Assembly: GCA_964423785.1 (NCBI GenBank)
Contig: CAYRGZ010000118.1
Span: forward strand, 1-8,990
Origin: S012-135 sp964423785
Lineage (GTDB): Bacteria > Desulfobacterota > Desulfobulbia > Desulfobulbales > S012-135
DNA: 8,990 bases
Direction: 5' to 3'
Below, in pieces: positions 1-5,213 of the stretch (position 1 is its first letter; each line of letters opens with the position of its first letter). A program made the position numbers and the translations under genes. A model generated the notes under the pieces. That model was given only the letters and a program-made list of their open reading frames with translations. It ran no database searches and was not told the origin of the DNA.

Positions 1-11
1 CATCAAATATG

Positions 12-683
12 TCACGGGACCAATCGGCCGTCTTCGAGATGGAGGACCCGATCGGCGCGGGCTATGATGCGGGAATCGTGGGAGGAAAAGACGAAGGTGG
101 TGTGCCGACGCCGGTTGATGGCGACGAAGAGATCGATAATCGCCTGGCCGGTGGCGGTGTCCAGGTTGGCGGTGGGTTCGTCGGCCAGGACGATGGGGGG
201 ACCGGCGGCGATGGCCCGGGCGATGGCGACCCGTTGCTGCTGACCGCCGGACAGCTCGGTGACCGGCCGGTGCTCAACGCCGTCGAGCCCCATATCGGCC
301 AGCGCCGTCTTGATGCGTTGCCGTCGCTCGTCCTTGCCGAGCCCGGCCAGGAGCAGCGGGTATTCCACGTTTTCGCCGGCGGTCAGCACCGGGATCAGGT
401 TGAAGGTCTGGAAGACGAAGCCGATGGTGGCGCGCCGGAAGAGCGCCCGGTCGGTGCGGTCGAGGTGGGTGGTTTTCTGGCCGGCCACGGTGATGGTTCC
501 GCTGGTGGGCAGGTCGAGGCCGCCGATGAGATGGAGCAAGGTGCTCTTGCCGGAACCGGACGGGCCGGCGATGCAGACGAAATCGCCGGCCTCGATGGTG
601 CACGACAGGTTTTGGAGCGCGCGGACCGCGTTTGCTCCGGACTGGTAGGTTTTGCTGACCTGTTCGAGGACGATGATCGGCAT
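12..683 (-). CDS. ABC transporter ATP-binding protein, LolD/MacB type
   Basis: This is the ATPase subunit of a type VII (mechanotransmission) ABC system. It hydrolyses ATP in the cytoplasm to drive its partner permease, which is encoded immediately upstream. Counting from the Met at 683 (223 aa), the sequence shows Walker A GPSGSGKST (40-48), Q-loop Gln92, signature LSGGQ (144-148), Walker B ending in ADEP with Glu169, and H-loop His202. The short length and the sequence around NLIPVLTAGENVEYPL are typical of LolD/MacB/FtsE-like ATPases. The start is uncertain. An in-frame ATG at 761 lies a few bases after the permease stop and would add 26 residues (MLLKTERHDE...) with no family resemblance. 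I chose 683 because family homology begins there, although neither start has a good Shine-Dalgarno. The stop is complete. An ATG on the same strand at 3-1, 8 bases downstream, could begin another operon gene outside the window. The family is certain; the substrate is unknown. Confidence 0.93.
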   Translation of the reverse strand: MPIIVLEQVSKTYQSGANAVRALQNLSCTIEAGDFVCIAGPSGSGKSTLLHLIGGLDLPTSGTITVAGQKTTHLDRTDRALFRRATIGFVFQTFNLIPVLTAGENVEYPLLLAGLGKDERRQRIKTALADMGLDGVEHRPVTELSGGQQQRVAIARAIAAGPPIVLADEPTANLDTATGQAIIDLFVAINRRRHTTFVFSSHDSRIIARADRVLHLEDGRLVP

Positions 684-768
684 TTTTCGTAAGGGGCCGT
701 GGCAAGACTGCCGGCCAGTAGTCACGCCGGCTTCGTCGTGTCGTTCGGTTTTCAAGAGCATATGCCTG

Positions 769-1995
769 TCAGATGGCGCGCAGGGCGGTTACCGGGTCGA
801 GGCGGGCGGCGCGCAGGGCCGGATACAGACCGGCCAGCAGGGCGGTGCCCACAGTGATGGTGTTGGCGGCGACAACGTCGTCGAGTTCCAGCACCGCGTG
901 CAGCACCGTGCCGGCGGCGAAGTACTGGTTGGCGCTGGTGAAGTGGGCGAGATCGATGCCGGTGCGGGCGAGATATAGACAGGTGCCGGTGGCAGCCAGC
1001 GTGCCGATCGCCGCTGCCACCAGGCCGAGCAGGGCCGCCTCAGTGACGATCAGGCCGACGATGCCGGCCGGGGTGGTACCCAAGGCCGCCAGGGTGCCGA
1101 GTTCGCGGAAACGTTCGAAGACCACCGTGGTCATGGTGTTGGCGATGCCCATGGCCACGATGGCGAAGACAATGACGACGAGCAGCGCAAAGGTGGCGTC
1201 GTTGAGTTCCATGAGCTGAACGAGGTCCGGCGCCAGTTCCCGGAAAGACCGGACCTGGTAGGTATCGACGGGCAGCCGGTCGGCGAGCTCGGCGGCCAGG
1301 CGCTCCGCCCCGTCCGGCGCACCGCCGATGGCGATCTCGGAGACGGCGTCGGCCTCGGTCTCCAGGATGCGGCGTACGGCCTCGATGGGCAGGTAGATGT
1401 GGCTGCGGTCGAAGCCGGCCAGTCCGGTGCGGTAGATGCCGCCGATCGTAAGGCGCGCGGTGGTCGTCTGGCCGAAGCTGGTCTGCACCAGGAGATCGAG
1501 CCGGTCTCCCACAGCAAGATTCAGGGTGCGGGCCAGGGGGGCGCCGATGAGGAGTGTGTCGTCGCCGGATGCGGGATAACGGCCCTCGGTCACTCGATCC
1601 CGGATGAAGGTGACGGTTTGCTCCCGTGCCGGATCGATACCGGCCAGGATCACCGAGGAACTGCGGACACCGGCCAGGACCAGGGCCGGGGTCTTGAGCC
1701 GTGGTGCCCAGGGTCGGTCGATCTTGGCCAAGGCGGCCGTCACTCGGTTCGGCATCGCCAGCGGCTGCAGCACGGCCATGTTGGGCTCGAAGCCGGCATC
1801 GTGCACCTGGACGACGCCGAGGTCGAGCCCGAGTGAGCTTGCCATCATCTTGTGGTGCAGCCCCTCCTTGAGGGCCTGGAAGACCACCAGGCAGAAGATG
1901 CCGAAGGCCACCGCTCCAATGGTGAGGCCGGAACGGCGGCGGTGGCGTCGGATGTTACGCAGGGCGATGGTGCAGTAAAGGACGAAAAGGCGCAT
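769..1995 (-). CDS. FtsX/MacB-like ABC transporter permease (LolC/E-like)
   Basis: Inner-membrane permease of the same ABC system, 408 aa. It has the usual four-helix plan: one N-terminal transmembrane segment (about 22-42), a large periplasmic domain (about 45-265, MacB_PCD type), then three C-terminal helices (about 268-292, 312-337 and 374-392). Between helices 2 and 3, FRELGTLAALGTTPAGI matches the cytoplasmic coupling segment of FtsX-domain permeases (RxRELGxLxAxG). The end, ARLDPVTALRAI, is the characteristic C-terminus of this family. The ATPase is a separate gene, so this is a LolCDE-like arrangement rather than fused MacB. One permease gene suggests a homodimer. Such systems move lipoproteins, lipids or peptides out of the inner membrane, or transmit force to periplasmic partners. 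The start lies 6 bases after the stop of the methyltransferase gene, which indicates translational coupling. No periplasmic adaptor or LolA-like carrier is visible in the window. Confidence 0.93.
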   Translation of the reverse strand: MRLFVLYCTIALRNIRRHRRRSGLTIGAVAFGIFCLVVFQALKEGLHHKMMASSLGLDLGVVQVHDAGFEPNMAVLQPLAMPNRVTAALAKIDRPWAPRLKTPALVLAGVRSSSVILAGIDPAREQTVTFIRDRVTEGRYPASGDDTLLIGAPLARTLNLAVGDRLDLLVQTSFGQTTTARLTIGGIYRTGLAGFDRSHIYLPIEAVRRILETEADAVSEIAIGGAPDGAERLAAELADRLPVDTYQVRSFRELAPDLVQLMELNDATFALLVVIVFAIVAMGIANTMTTVVFERFRELGTLAALGTTPAGIVGLIVTEAALLGLVAAAIGTLAATGTCLYLARTGIDLAHFTSANQYFAAGTVLHAVLELDDVVAANTITVGTALLAGLYPALRAARLDPVTALRAI

Positions 1996-2001
1996 GGCGT
2001 G

Positions 2002-2682
2002 TTATGCCGGATCCGGTGTTACGGCTTCATCGGGTTTACGGGCGGTGAAGAACGATACCAGTCCGTACACCTGTTCCCGGTGGTGGATGTCGATGAAGCC
2101 GGCCGCCGCCATGATATCGGGCAGCCGGCCCCGCAGGTTGTCTTCCAGTTCGGGCTGCAGGAGCAGCCAGCGGCTCGTCCAGCCGATCAGCCAAGCCGCT
2201 CGGGTCGTGGGACGGTGGATGTCCGCGGTCACAAGCAAGCCGCCCGGCCGCAGCACCCGGTACATCTCGGAGAAGGCTTGCGCTTTGAGTTCGCCGTCCA
2301 CGTGGTGGCTGAACATGGAGTTCACCACGGTATCGAACGAGGCATCGGCAAAGTCGAGGCGTTCCGCCGCCTGGGTGGCAAACTGCGCCGATAGACTCCG
2401 TCGGGCCGCCTTGCGGCGGGCGATGGCGATCATGCGCGGCGCCGCATCGATCCCCCAGACCTCGCCGGTGCCGGCCAAACGCTCGGCAATGCGCAGGGTG
2501 AGGCTGCCGGTGCCGCAACCGATGTCCAGGATGCGCTGGCCCGGCTCGATGGCCATCCAGGCGAGGGTCTTGTCCCGGAAACGGCGCTCGCGACCGAAGG
2601 ACAGCCGCTCCACCAGGGGATCGTAGAGCCAGGCCACGTGATTCAGGTGGCGGCCGCGGGTCGTTATGTGTTCAGTTTGCAT
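2002..2682 (-). CDS. class I SAM-dependent methyltransferase (UbiE/Methyltransf_11 type)
   Basis: Soluble cytoplasmic methyltransferase of 226 aa with the Rossmann-like class I fold. Motif I is LDIGCGTGSL (52-61), with Asp79 in GIDA as the acidic residue expected to hold the SAM ribose. FADASFDTVVNSMFSHH (111-127) is the post-II/IV region, and YRVLRPGGLLV (141-151) is the usual motif following it. Overall it resembles the UbiE/COQ5-like Methyltransf_11 group that often acts on lipids, quinones or small metabolites. The acceptor cannot be read from sequence. The frame is open further upstream (to 2823), but those residues are an antisense-like reading of the preceding gene. The Met at 2682 (MQTEHITTRGRHLNHVAWLYDPL) fits the family start. 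This start overlaps the end of the prenyl-synthetase-like gene by 11 bases and has no clear Shine-Dalgarno, so it is probably translated by coupling. Confidence 0.9.
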   Translation of the reverse strand: MQTEHITTRGRHLNHVAWLYDPLVERLSFGRERRFRDKTLAWMAIEPGQRILDIGCGTGSLTLRIAERLAGTGEVWGIDAAPRMIAIARRKAARRSLSAQFATQAAERLDFADASFDTVVNSMFSHHVDGELKAQAFSEMYRVLRPGGLLVTADIHRPTTRAAWLIGWTSRWLLLQPELEDNLRGRLPDIMAAAGFIDIHHREQVYGLVSFFTARKPDEAVTPDPA

Positions 2683-3700
2683 GGCTGAGGGTGGTGTGCA
2701 CCTGGTCCGGGTCCGGGAAGAAGGGCAACAGCCTCCGCACGCCGCGCAGCACGAAAAGCTGGCGGATGAGTCCGACGGCCTGGGCACGATCGAGCCAGAA
2801 GCCGGCCTCTTCGAGCCGGGCAAAACCGTCCAGGGCCTCGCCCACCGCCTCGGCCATCACCATGCCGACCGAGACCGGGCATGCCTCCTCAACCGGCGGA
2901 CCGTTCTTGGCCGCCAGCACCCGTTCCAGGAAGTCCCGTTCCTCCGTCGGTCCACGGTGGGCGATGGTGGAGACGAGATAGTTGTGATTGGCGGCCCGGA
3001 TATCCTCGTAGAAATCGGTGAGATCGTCGATCACCTGCAGGGCCATGCCGATGCTGTACACTCCCTGTTCGGCGACGGCCAACGGTTCAGCCAACTCGCC
3101 TTCCAAGAGACGCGGCGCCACGAAGGCGAGGCAGAGCAGCCGGCCGCCCTTGTACATGTGGACCGAGGAGAGAATCGTCTCCGGGGGCAGAATGGTATCG
3201 ATGCCGCCTTCCTCGGTGGCCTCCTCGGCGCCAATGGGCACGATGGCGCGAAACAGGGCGTCCTGGAGCTGGTCGGCGTCGCCGGCGATGCCGAACTCGC
3301 TCCGGTGCAGGGCGAGTTTGTTCAGGAAGCGATCGAAGAGCAGGATGTGCATGACGCTCTTGAAACGGGTGGCCGTGGCCGGGAAGGCAAGCGGCAGCAT
3401 CTCCTTGTACTCGTTGTCCAGCAGGTTGTCGGCGCCGGTGACGATGCCGCGCAGGCAGTGGTTGACGCAGCCGTAGAACAGCCGCCGCCGGTCCGGAATG
3501 CCGATGGCCCGGTAGATGGCGAGAAAGAGGATGGAAAAGAAGTTCTTCTGGACGTAGCGCAGCGGGTTCATCCGGGCCGGAGCCGGGCCGATGTAACGAT
3601 CGTCGAGGGTGGCGGCGAGCAGCCGCTGGATCTCCGCTTCCACCTGGCGGTGTTCGCGCAGCGACGGATACAGTTTGCGATAGGTGACGAAGGGTAGCAT
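2672..3700 (-). CDS. divergent polyprenyl synthetase-family (class I isoprenoid synthase fold) protein
   Basis: An all-helical isoprenoid-synthase-fold protein of 342 aa, similar in length to trans-prenyl diphosphate synthases. The second Asp-rich motif is well kept: GMALQVIDDLTDFYED (218-233) with D225, D226 and D229. The first motif is DNLLD (91-95) instead of DDxxD. It is not followed by the Arg-Arg-Gly that normally binds allylic diphosphate (here NEYKEMLP). The N-terminal GGKR-type IPP-binding motif is replaced by PARMNPLRYVQK (41-52). K184 in HMYKGGRLL aligns with the Lys of the KT(A/G) motif. It may make or use a prenyl chain, or catalyse another class I reaction such as cyclisation or condensation; I cannot decide which. 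The start at 3700 is supported by AAAGGA six bases upstream (3712-3707) and by the TGATG overlap with the stop of the preceding gene. The frame is open upstream to 4108, but those residues are a shadow of that gene. Confidence 0.85.
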   Translation of the reverse strand: MLPFVTYRKLYPSLREHRQVEAEIQRLLAATLDDRYIGPAPARMNPLRYVQKNFFSILFLAIYRAIGIPDRRRLFYGCVNHCLRGIVTGADNLLDNEYKEMLPLAFPATATRFKSVMHILLFDRFLNKLALHRSEFGIAGDADQLQDALFRAIVPIGAEEATEEGGIDTILPPETILSSVHMYKGGRLLCLAFVAPRLLEGELAEPLAVAEQGVYSIGMALQVIDDLTDFYEDIRAANHNYLVSTIAHRGPTEERDFLERVLAAKNGPPVEEACPVSVGMVMAEAVGEALDGFARLEEAGFWLDRAQAVGLIRQLFVLRGVRRLLPFFPDPDQVHTTLSHAN

Positions 3701-4236
3701 CAGGATTCCTTTGTTGTGCCGCTGGGGGGCTTGGTCGACCACGGCCGGGGCAGGAGAAACGGTGTGCGGGCCCGGTAGGCCGGATAGGTGGACTTGAATT
3801 TCAGGGCCAGGACGTGTTCCTCTTTCTTGAGGAAGCGGACCTGGAAGACGACGAACAGGGGCAGGCACACCGCCAGGGTTACCGGCGAGCCCAGGGCGAG
3901 TATCACGCCGAGGGCGACGAGATCGTACCCGAGCCACATGGGATGGCGGCAGAGGCGGTAGCTGCCCTCGGTGACCAGGGTGCGCGGCGGCCGCAAGGGG
4001 TTCGGGGTGCCGCCGCCGAACCGCTCGAAGTCGCGCATGGCCCGGCCGACGAGCAGGCCGCCCAGGATGGCGGCCAACGCCCCGGCGGCGAGACGTGGCC
4101 CTGGCCACGGCAGCGGCCCAAGCCCCAGCAGCCGGTCGCCGATCAGCCCCGGGACCAGCACCGCCGCCGGCAGGCCCAGCCAGTAGAAGAGCCCGTCCCG
4201 CACCTGTTGGCGCCAGATCGTTGTGTGGATCAGCAT
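3700..4236 (-). CDS. isoprenylcysteine/phospholipid methyltransferase-like (ICMT/PEMT family) membrane protein
   Basis: A small integral-membrane methyltransferase-like protein, 178 aa. Hydrophobic segments lie at about 16-33, 48-65, 101-117 and 118-134. The diagnostic region is LVTEGSYRLCRHPMWLGY (87-104), which contains the RHPM signature of the SAM-binding site. It is followed by RFLKKEEHVLALKFKSTYPAYRARTPFLLP (134-163), whose Glu-Glu and terminal F-x-x-YxxY/P pattern are conserved in the ICMT/PEMT superfamily. Family members methylate prenylated cysteine carboxylates, phosphatidylethanolamine or other lipid acceptors. In bacteria the substrate is usually unknown. It is the first gene of a minus-strand operon, and its TGA shares a base with the ATG of the prenyl-synthetase-like gene. 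That physical link makes an isoprenoid or lipid substrate plausible, by inference. The start at 4236 has no strong Shine-Dalgarno; its leader is T-rich (TTTTTTCC before ATG). Confidence 0.87.
   Translation of the reverse strand: MLIHTTIWRQQVRDGLFYWLGLPAAVLVPGLIGDRLLGLGPLPWPGPRLAAGALAAILGGLLVGRAMRDFERFGGGTPNPLRPPRTLVTEGSYRLCRHPMWLGYDLVALGVILALGSPVTLAVCLPLFVVFQVRFLKKEEHVLALKFKSTYPAYRARTPFLLPRPWSTKPPSGTTKES
3707..3712 (-). promoter_or_regulatory. Shine-Dalgarno of the prenyl-synthetase-like gene
   Basis: On the minus strand AAAGGA lies six bases before the ATG at 3700. It sits inside the last codons of the membrane methyltransferase gene. It decides the start of the prenyl-synthetase-like gene, whose frame is open for another 136 codons upstream. 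Confidence 0.7.
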
Positions 4237-4244
4237 GGAAAAAA

Positions 4245-4317
4245 GATCATCTCGTAAAAACTCGCAGTCGGCCTAGGTCTGACACGATAATTCAAAGGGT
4301 TACAATCCGCGAGCTCG
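4245..4317 (-). repeat. dispersed ~73-bp repeat, copy B
   Basis: Read on the minus strand, this segment aligns end to end with plus-strand 5114-5185. By hand alignment there are about 12 mismatches and one single-base gap, roughly 82% identity. The longest exact blocks are TATCGTGTCAGAC (4289-4277) and CGAGTTTTTACG (4264-4253). Inside it TCGTGTC (4287-4281) can pair with GACTGCGA (4269-4262) with one bulge and one G-U pair. It lies in the presumed 5' leader of the minus-strand operon, ending eight bases before the ICMT-like start codon. It does not code for anything visible. Confidence 0.8.
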
Positions 4318-4345
4318 ATGGAGTCGCACTCTTTGCGATTCCATC
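4317..4345. repeat. 12-bp hairpin with 5-base loop
   Basis: GATGGAGTCGCA (4317-4328) and TGCGATTCCATC (4334-4345) are reverse complements except at one position, separated by CTCTT. In a plus-strand RNA the exception is a G-U wobble (4323 with 4339); in a minus-strand RNA it is an A-C mismatch. On neither strand is the stem followed by a T-tract, so it is not an ordinary intrinsic terminator. It abuts repeat copy B exactly and may be its outer end, or an independent operator or RNA structure. Confidence 0.75.
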
Positions 4346-4366
4346 AAAAAAGTTTTGCACCCGCTG

Positions 4367-4399
4367 CCGTTTCTAGATAAACAGTATCGTAGAAAACGG
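4367..4399. promoter_or_regulatory. imperfect inverted repeat upstream of the UPF0173 gene
   Basis: CCGTTTCTA (4367-4375) and TAGAAAACGG (4390-4399) are inverted repeats with one extra A in the right arm and 14 bases between them. The right arm ends 18 bases before the Shine-Dalgarno. The position suits an operator or a 5' leader hairpin. No regulator family is recognised, so function is inference. Confidence 0.4.
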
Positions 4400-4417
4400 T
4401 TTTTGTCGATGTTACAC

Positions 4418-4424
4418 GGAGGAG
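4418..4424 (+). promoter_or_regulatory. Shine-Dalgarno of the UPF0173 hydrolase gene
   Basis: GGAGGAG lies three bases before the ATG at 4428, with the central GGAGG about five bases away. It is the strongest ribosome-binding site in the window together with that of mnmA, and it fixes the start. Confidence 0.75.
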
Positions 4425-4427
4425 CCT

Positions 4428-5108
4428 ATGCGACTGACATGGTACGGCCACGCCTGTTTCCTGATCGAGACCGGGACTACCCGGCTGCTGATCGACCCCT
4501 TTCTGACCGGTAACCCCCAGGCGTCGGTGACCGCCGACGAGGTAAGCGCCGACGTCATCCTGGTCACCCACGGCCACGCCGATCACCTGGGGGACACCGT
4601 TGCCATCGCCCGCCGCTGTGGCGCCATGGTGGTGAGCAACTTCGAAATCTGCAACTGGCTCACCGCCCAGGGGGTGGAGAAAGTGCATCCGCAGCATATC
4701 GGCGGCGGCTTCGATCATCCCTGGGGCCGGTTGAAGCTGACCGCCGCTCTGCACGGCTCCGCCCTGCCGGACGGCTCCTACGGCGGCAACCCCAGCGGTC
4801 TGCTCTTCTCCGCCGAAGAGAAGACGGTGTACCACGCCGGCGACACCGGCCTGTTCTACGATATGAAGCTCATCGGCGACGAGGGAATCGACTGCGCCAT
4901 TCTGCCCATCGGCGACAACTTCACCATGGGGCCGGCCGATGCCCTGCGGGCCGTGCAGCTCCTGCGGCCGGCACGGGTGATCCCGATCCACTACGACACT
5001 TTTGACGTCATCCGCCAGGACGCCGCCGCCTGGGCTGCCGAGGTCACCGAGGCCACCGGCGTGCCGGTCTCCGTCCTCCAACCGGGCGAGAGCCTGGAAC
5101 TCGGGTGA
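4428..5108 (+). CDS. UPF0173 family metal-dependent hydrolase (metallo-beta-lactamase fold)
   Basis: A 226-aa protein, the usual length for UPF0173, and similar throughout to this family (Bacillus YtkL relatives). It has the metallo-beta-lactamase fold: the metal-binding motif HGHADH gives H48, H50, D52 and H53. H109 lies in AALHGS, D139 in HAGDTG, and H188 in IPIHYDTF. These are the ligands expected for a two-metal hydrolase. The N-terminus (MRLTWYGHACFLIET) and GGNPSGLLFSAEEKTVYHAGDTG are family hallmarks. The true substrate of UPF0173 proteins is not established. It is presumably cytoplasmic, with no signal peptide. It is transcribed away from the lipid-like operon and sits between two inverted copies of a short repeat. 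It may be co-transcribed with mnmA, which begins 105 bases after its stop, but the repeat lies in between. Confidence 0.95.
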   Translation: MRLTWYGHACFLIETGTTRLLIDPFLTGNPQASVTADEVSADVILVTHGHADHLGDTVAIARRCGAMVVSNFEICNWLTAQGVEKVHPQHIGGGFDHPWGRLKLTAALHGSALPDGSYGGNPSGLLFSAEEKTVYHAGDTGLFYDMKLIGDEGIDCAILPIGDNFTMGPADALRAVQLLRPARVIPIHYDTFDVIRQDAAAWAAEVTEATGVPVSVLQPGESLELG

Positions 5109-5113
5109 TCATA

Positions 5114-5185
5114 CGAGTTCACGGTTTGAACCCGTTGAAGTATCGTGTCAGACTTGGCCCGACTACGAGTTTTTACGGGTTCATC
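5114..5185 (+). repeat. dispersed ~73-bp repeat, copy A
   Basis: This segment lies between the UPF0173 stop and mnmA. It matches the reverse complement of 4245-4317 at about 60 of 73 aligned positions. Exact blocks include TATCGTGTCAGAC (5141-5153) and CGAGTTTTTACG (5166-5177). An internal bulged stem can form between TCGTGTC (5143-5149) and GACTACGA (5161-5168). In copy B the equivalent stem changes an A-U pair to G-U, so pairing is kept. This copy also has a second inverted pair, GAACCCGT (5128-5135) with ACGGGTTC (5175-5182), which copy B lacks. It is non-coding and resembles a REP- or MITE-like intergenic element. Confidence 0.8.
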
Positions 5186-5203
5186 ATGATTGCCTCACGA
5201 ACC

Positions 5204-5209
5204 GGAGGT
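5204..5209 (+). promoter_or_regulatory. Shine-Dalgarno of mnmA
   Basis: GGAGGT ends four bases before the ATG at 5214. It supports that ATG over an in-frame TTG at 5190, which would place the ribosome site inside the coding region and add eight residues not found in the family. Confidence 0.75.
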
Positions 5210-5213
5210 CTCG

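Larger units (their letters stand above)
4237..4427. other. divergent intergenic region between the two operons
   Basis: These 191 bases separate the start codons of the minus-strand operon and the UPF0173 gene, so they should hold both promoters. The region is more AT-rich than the genes and contains, left to right, a dispersed repeat copy (4245-4317), a 12-bp hairpin (4317-4345), an A-tract, and an imperfect inverted repeat (4367-4399). I see no convincing sigma-70 pair. The best minus-strand candidate is TCGACA (4409-4404) with TACTGT (4386-4381) at 17-base spacing. The best plus-strand candidate is TTGCAC (4355-4360) with TAAACA (4378-4383). Both are weak. No RNA gene is recognisable. Confidence 0.6.

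Noticed and set aside
1..3. ATG on the minus strand at the left edge as start of the next operon gene
   Set aside because: The spacing after the ATPase stop is right, but only three bases are visible and there is no ribosome site.
2666..3697. 343-codon plus-strand frame opposite the prenyl-synthetase-like gene
   Set aside because: Coincides with the whole complementary gene and has no domain, ribosome site or hydrophobic pattern that makes sense.
3701..4108. 136-residue N-terminal extension of the prenyl-synthetase-like protein
   Set aside because: It reads through the ICMT-like gene in another frame, is Arg/Pro/Gly-rich, and a clear ribosome site precedes the Met at 3700.
4355..4383. Plus-strand promoter TTGCAC with TAAACA at 17-base spacing
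   Set aside because: Only half of the consensus positions match in each box, so it is not reported as a separate feature.
4383..4390. AGTATCGT matching the start of the conserved repeat block
   Set aside because: Eight bases shared with copy A but the sequence diverges at once; most likely chance.
4344..5081. 245-codon minus-strand frame opposite the UPF0173 gene
   Set aside because: The plus-strand gene has a strong Shine-Dalgarno and every metal ligand. The minus frame is a Gly/His/Asp-rich shadow.
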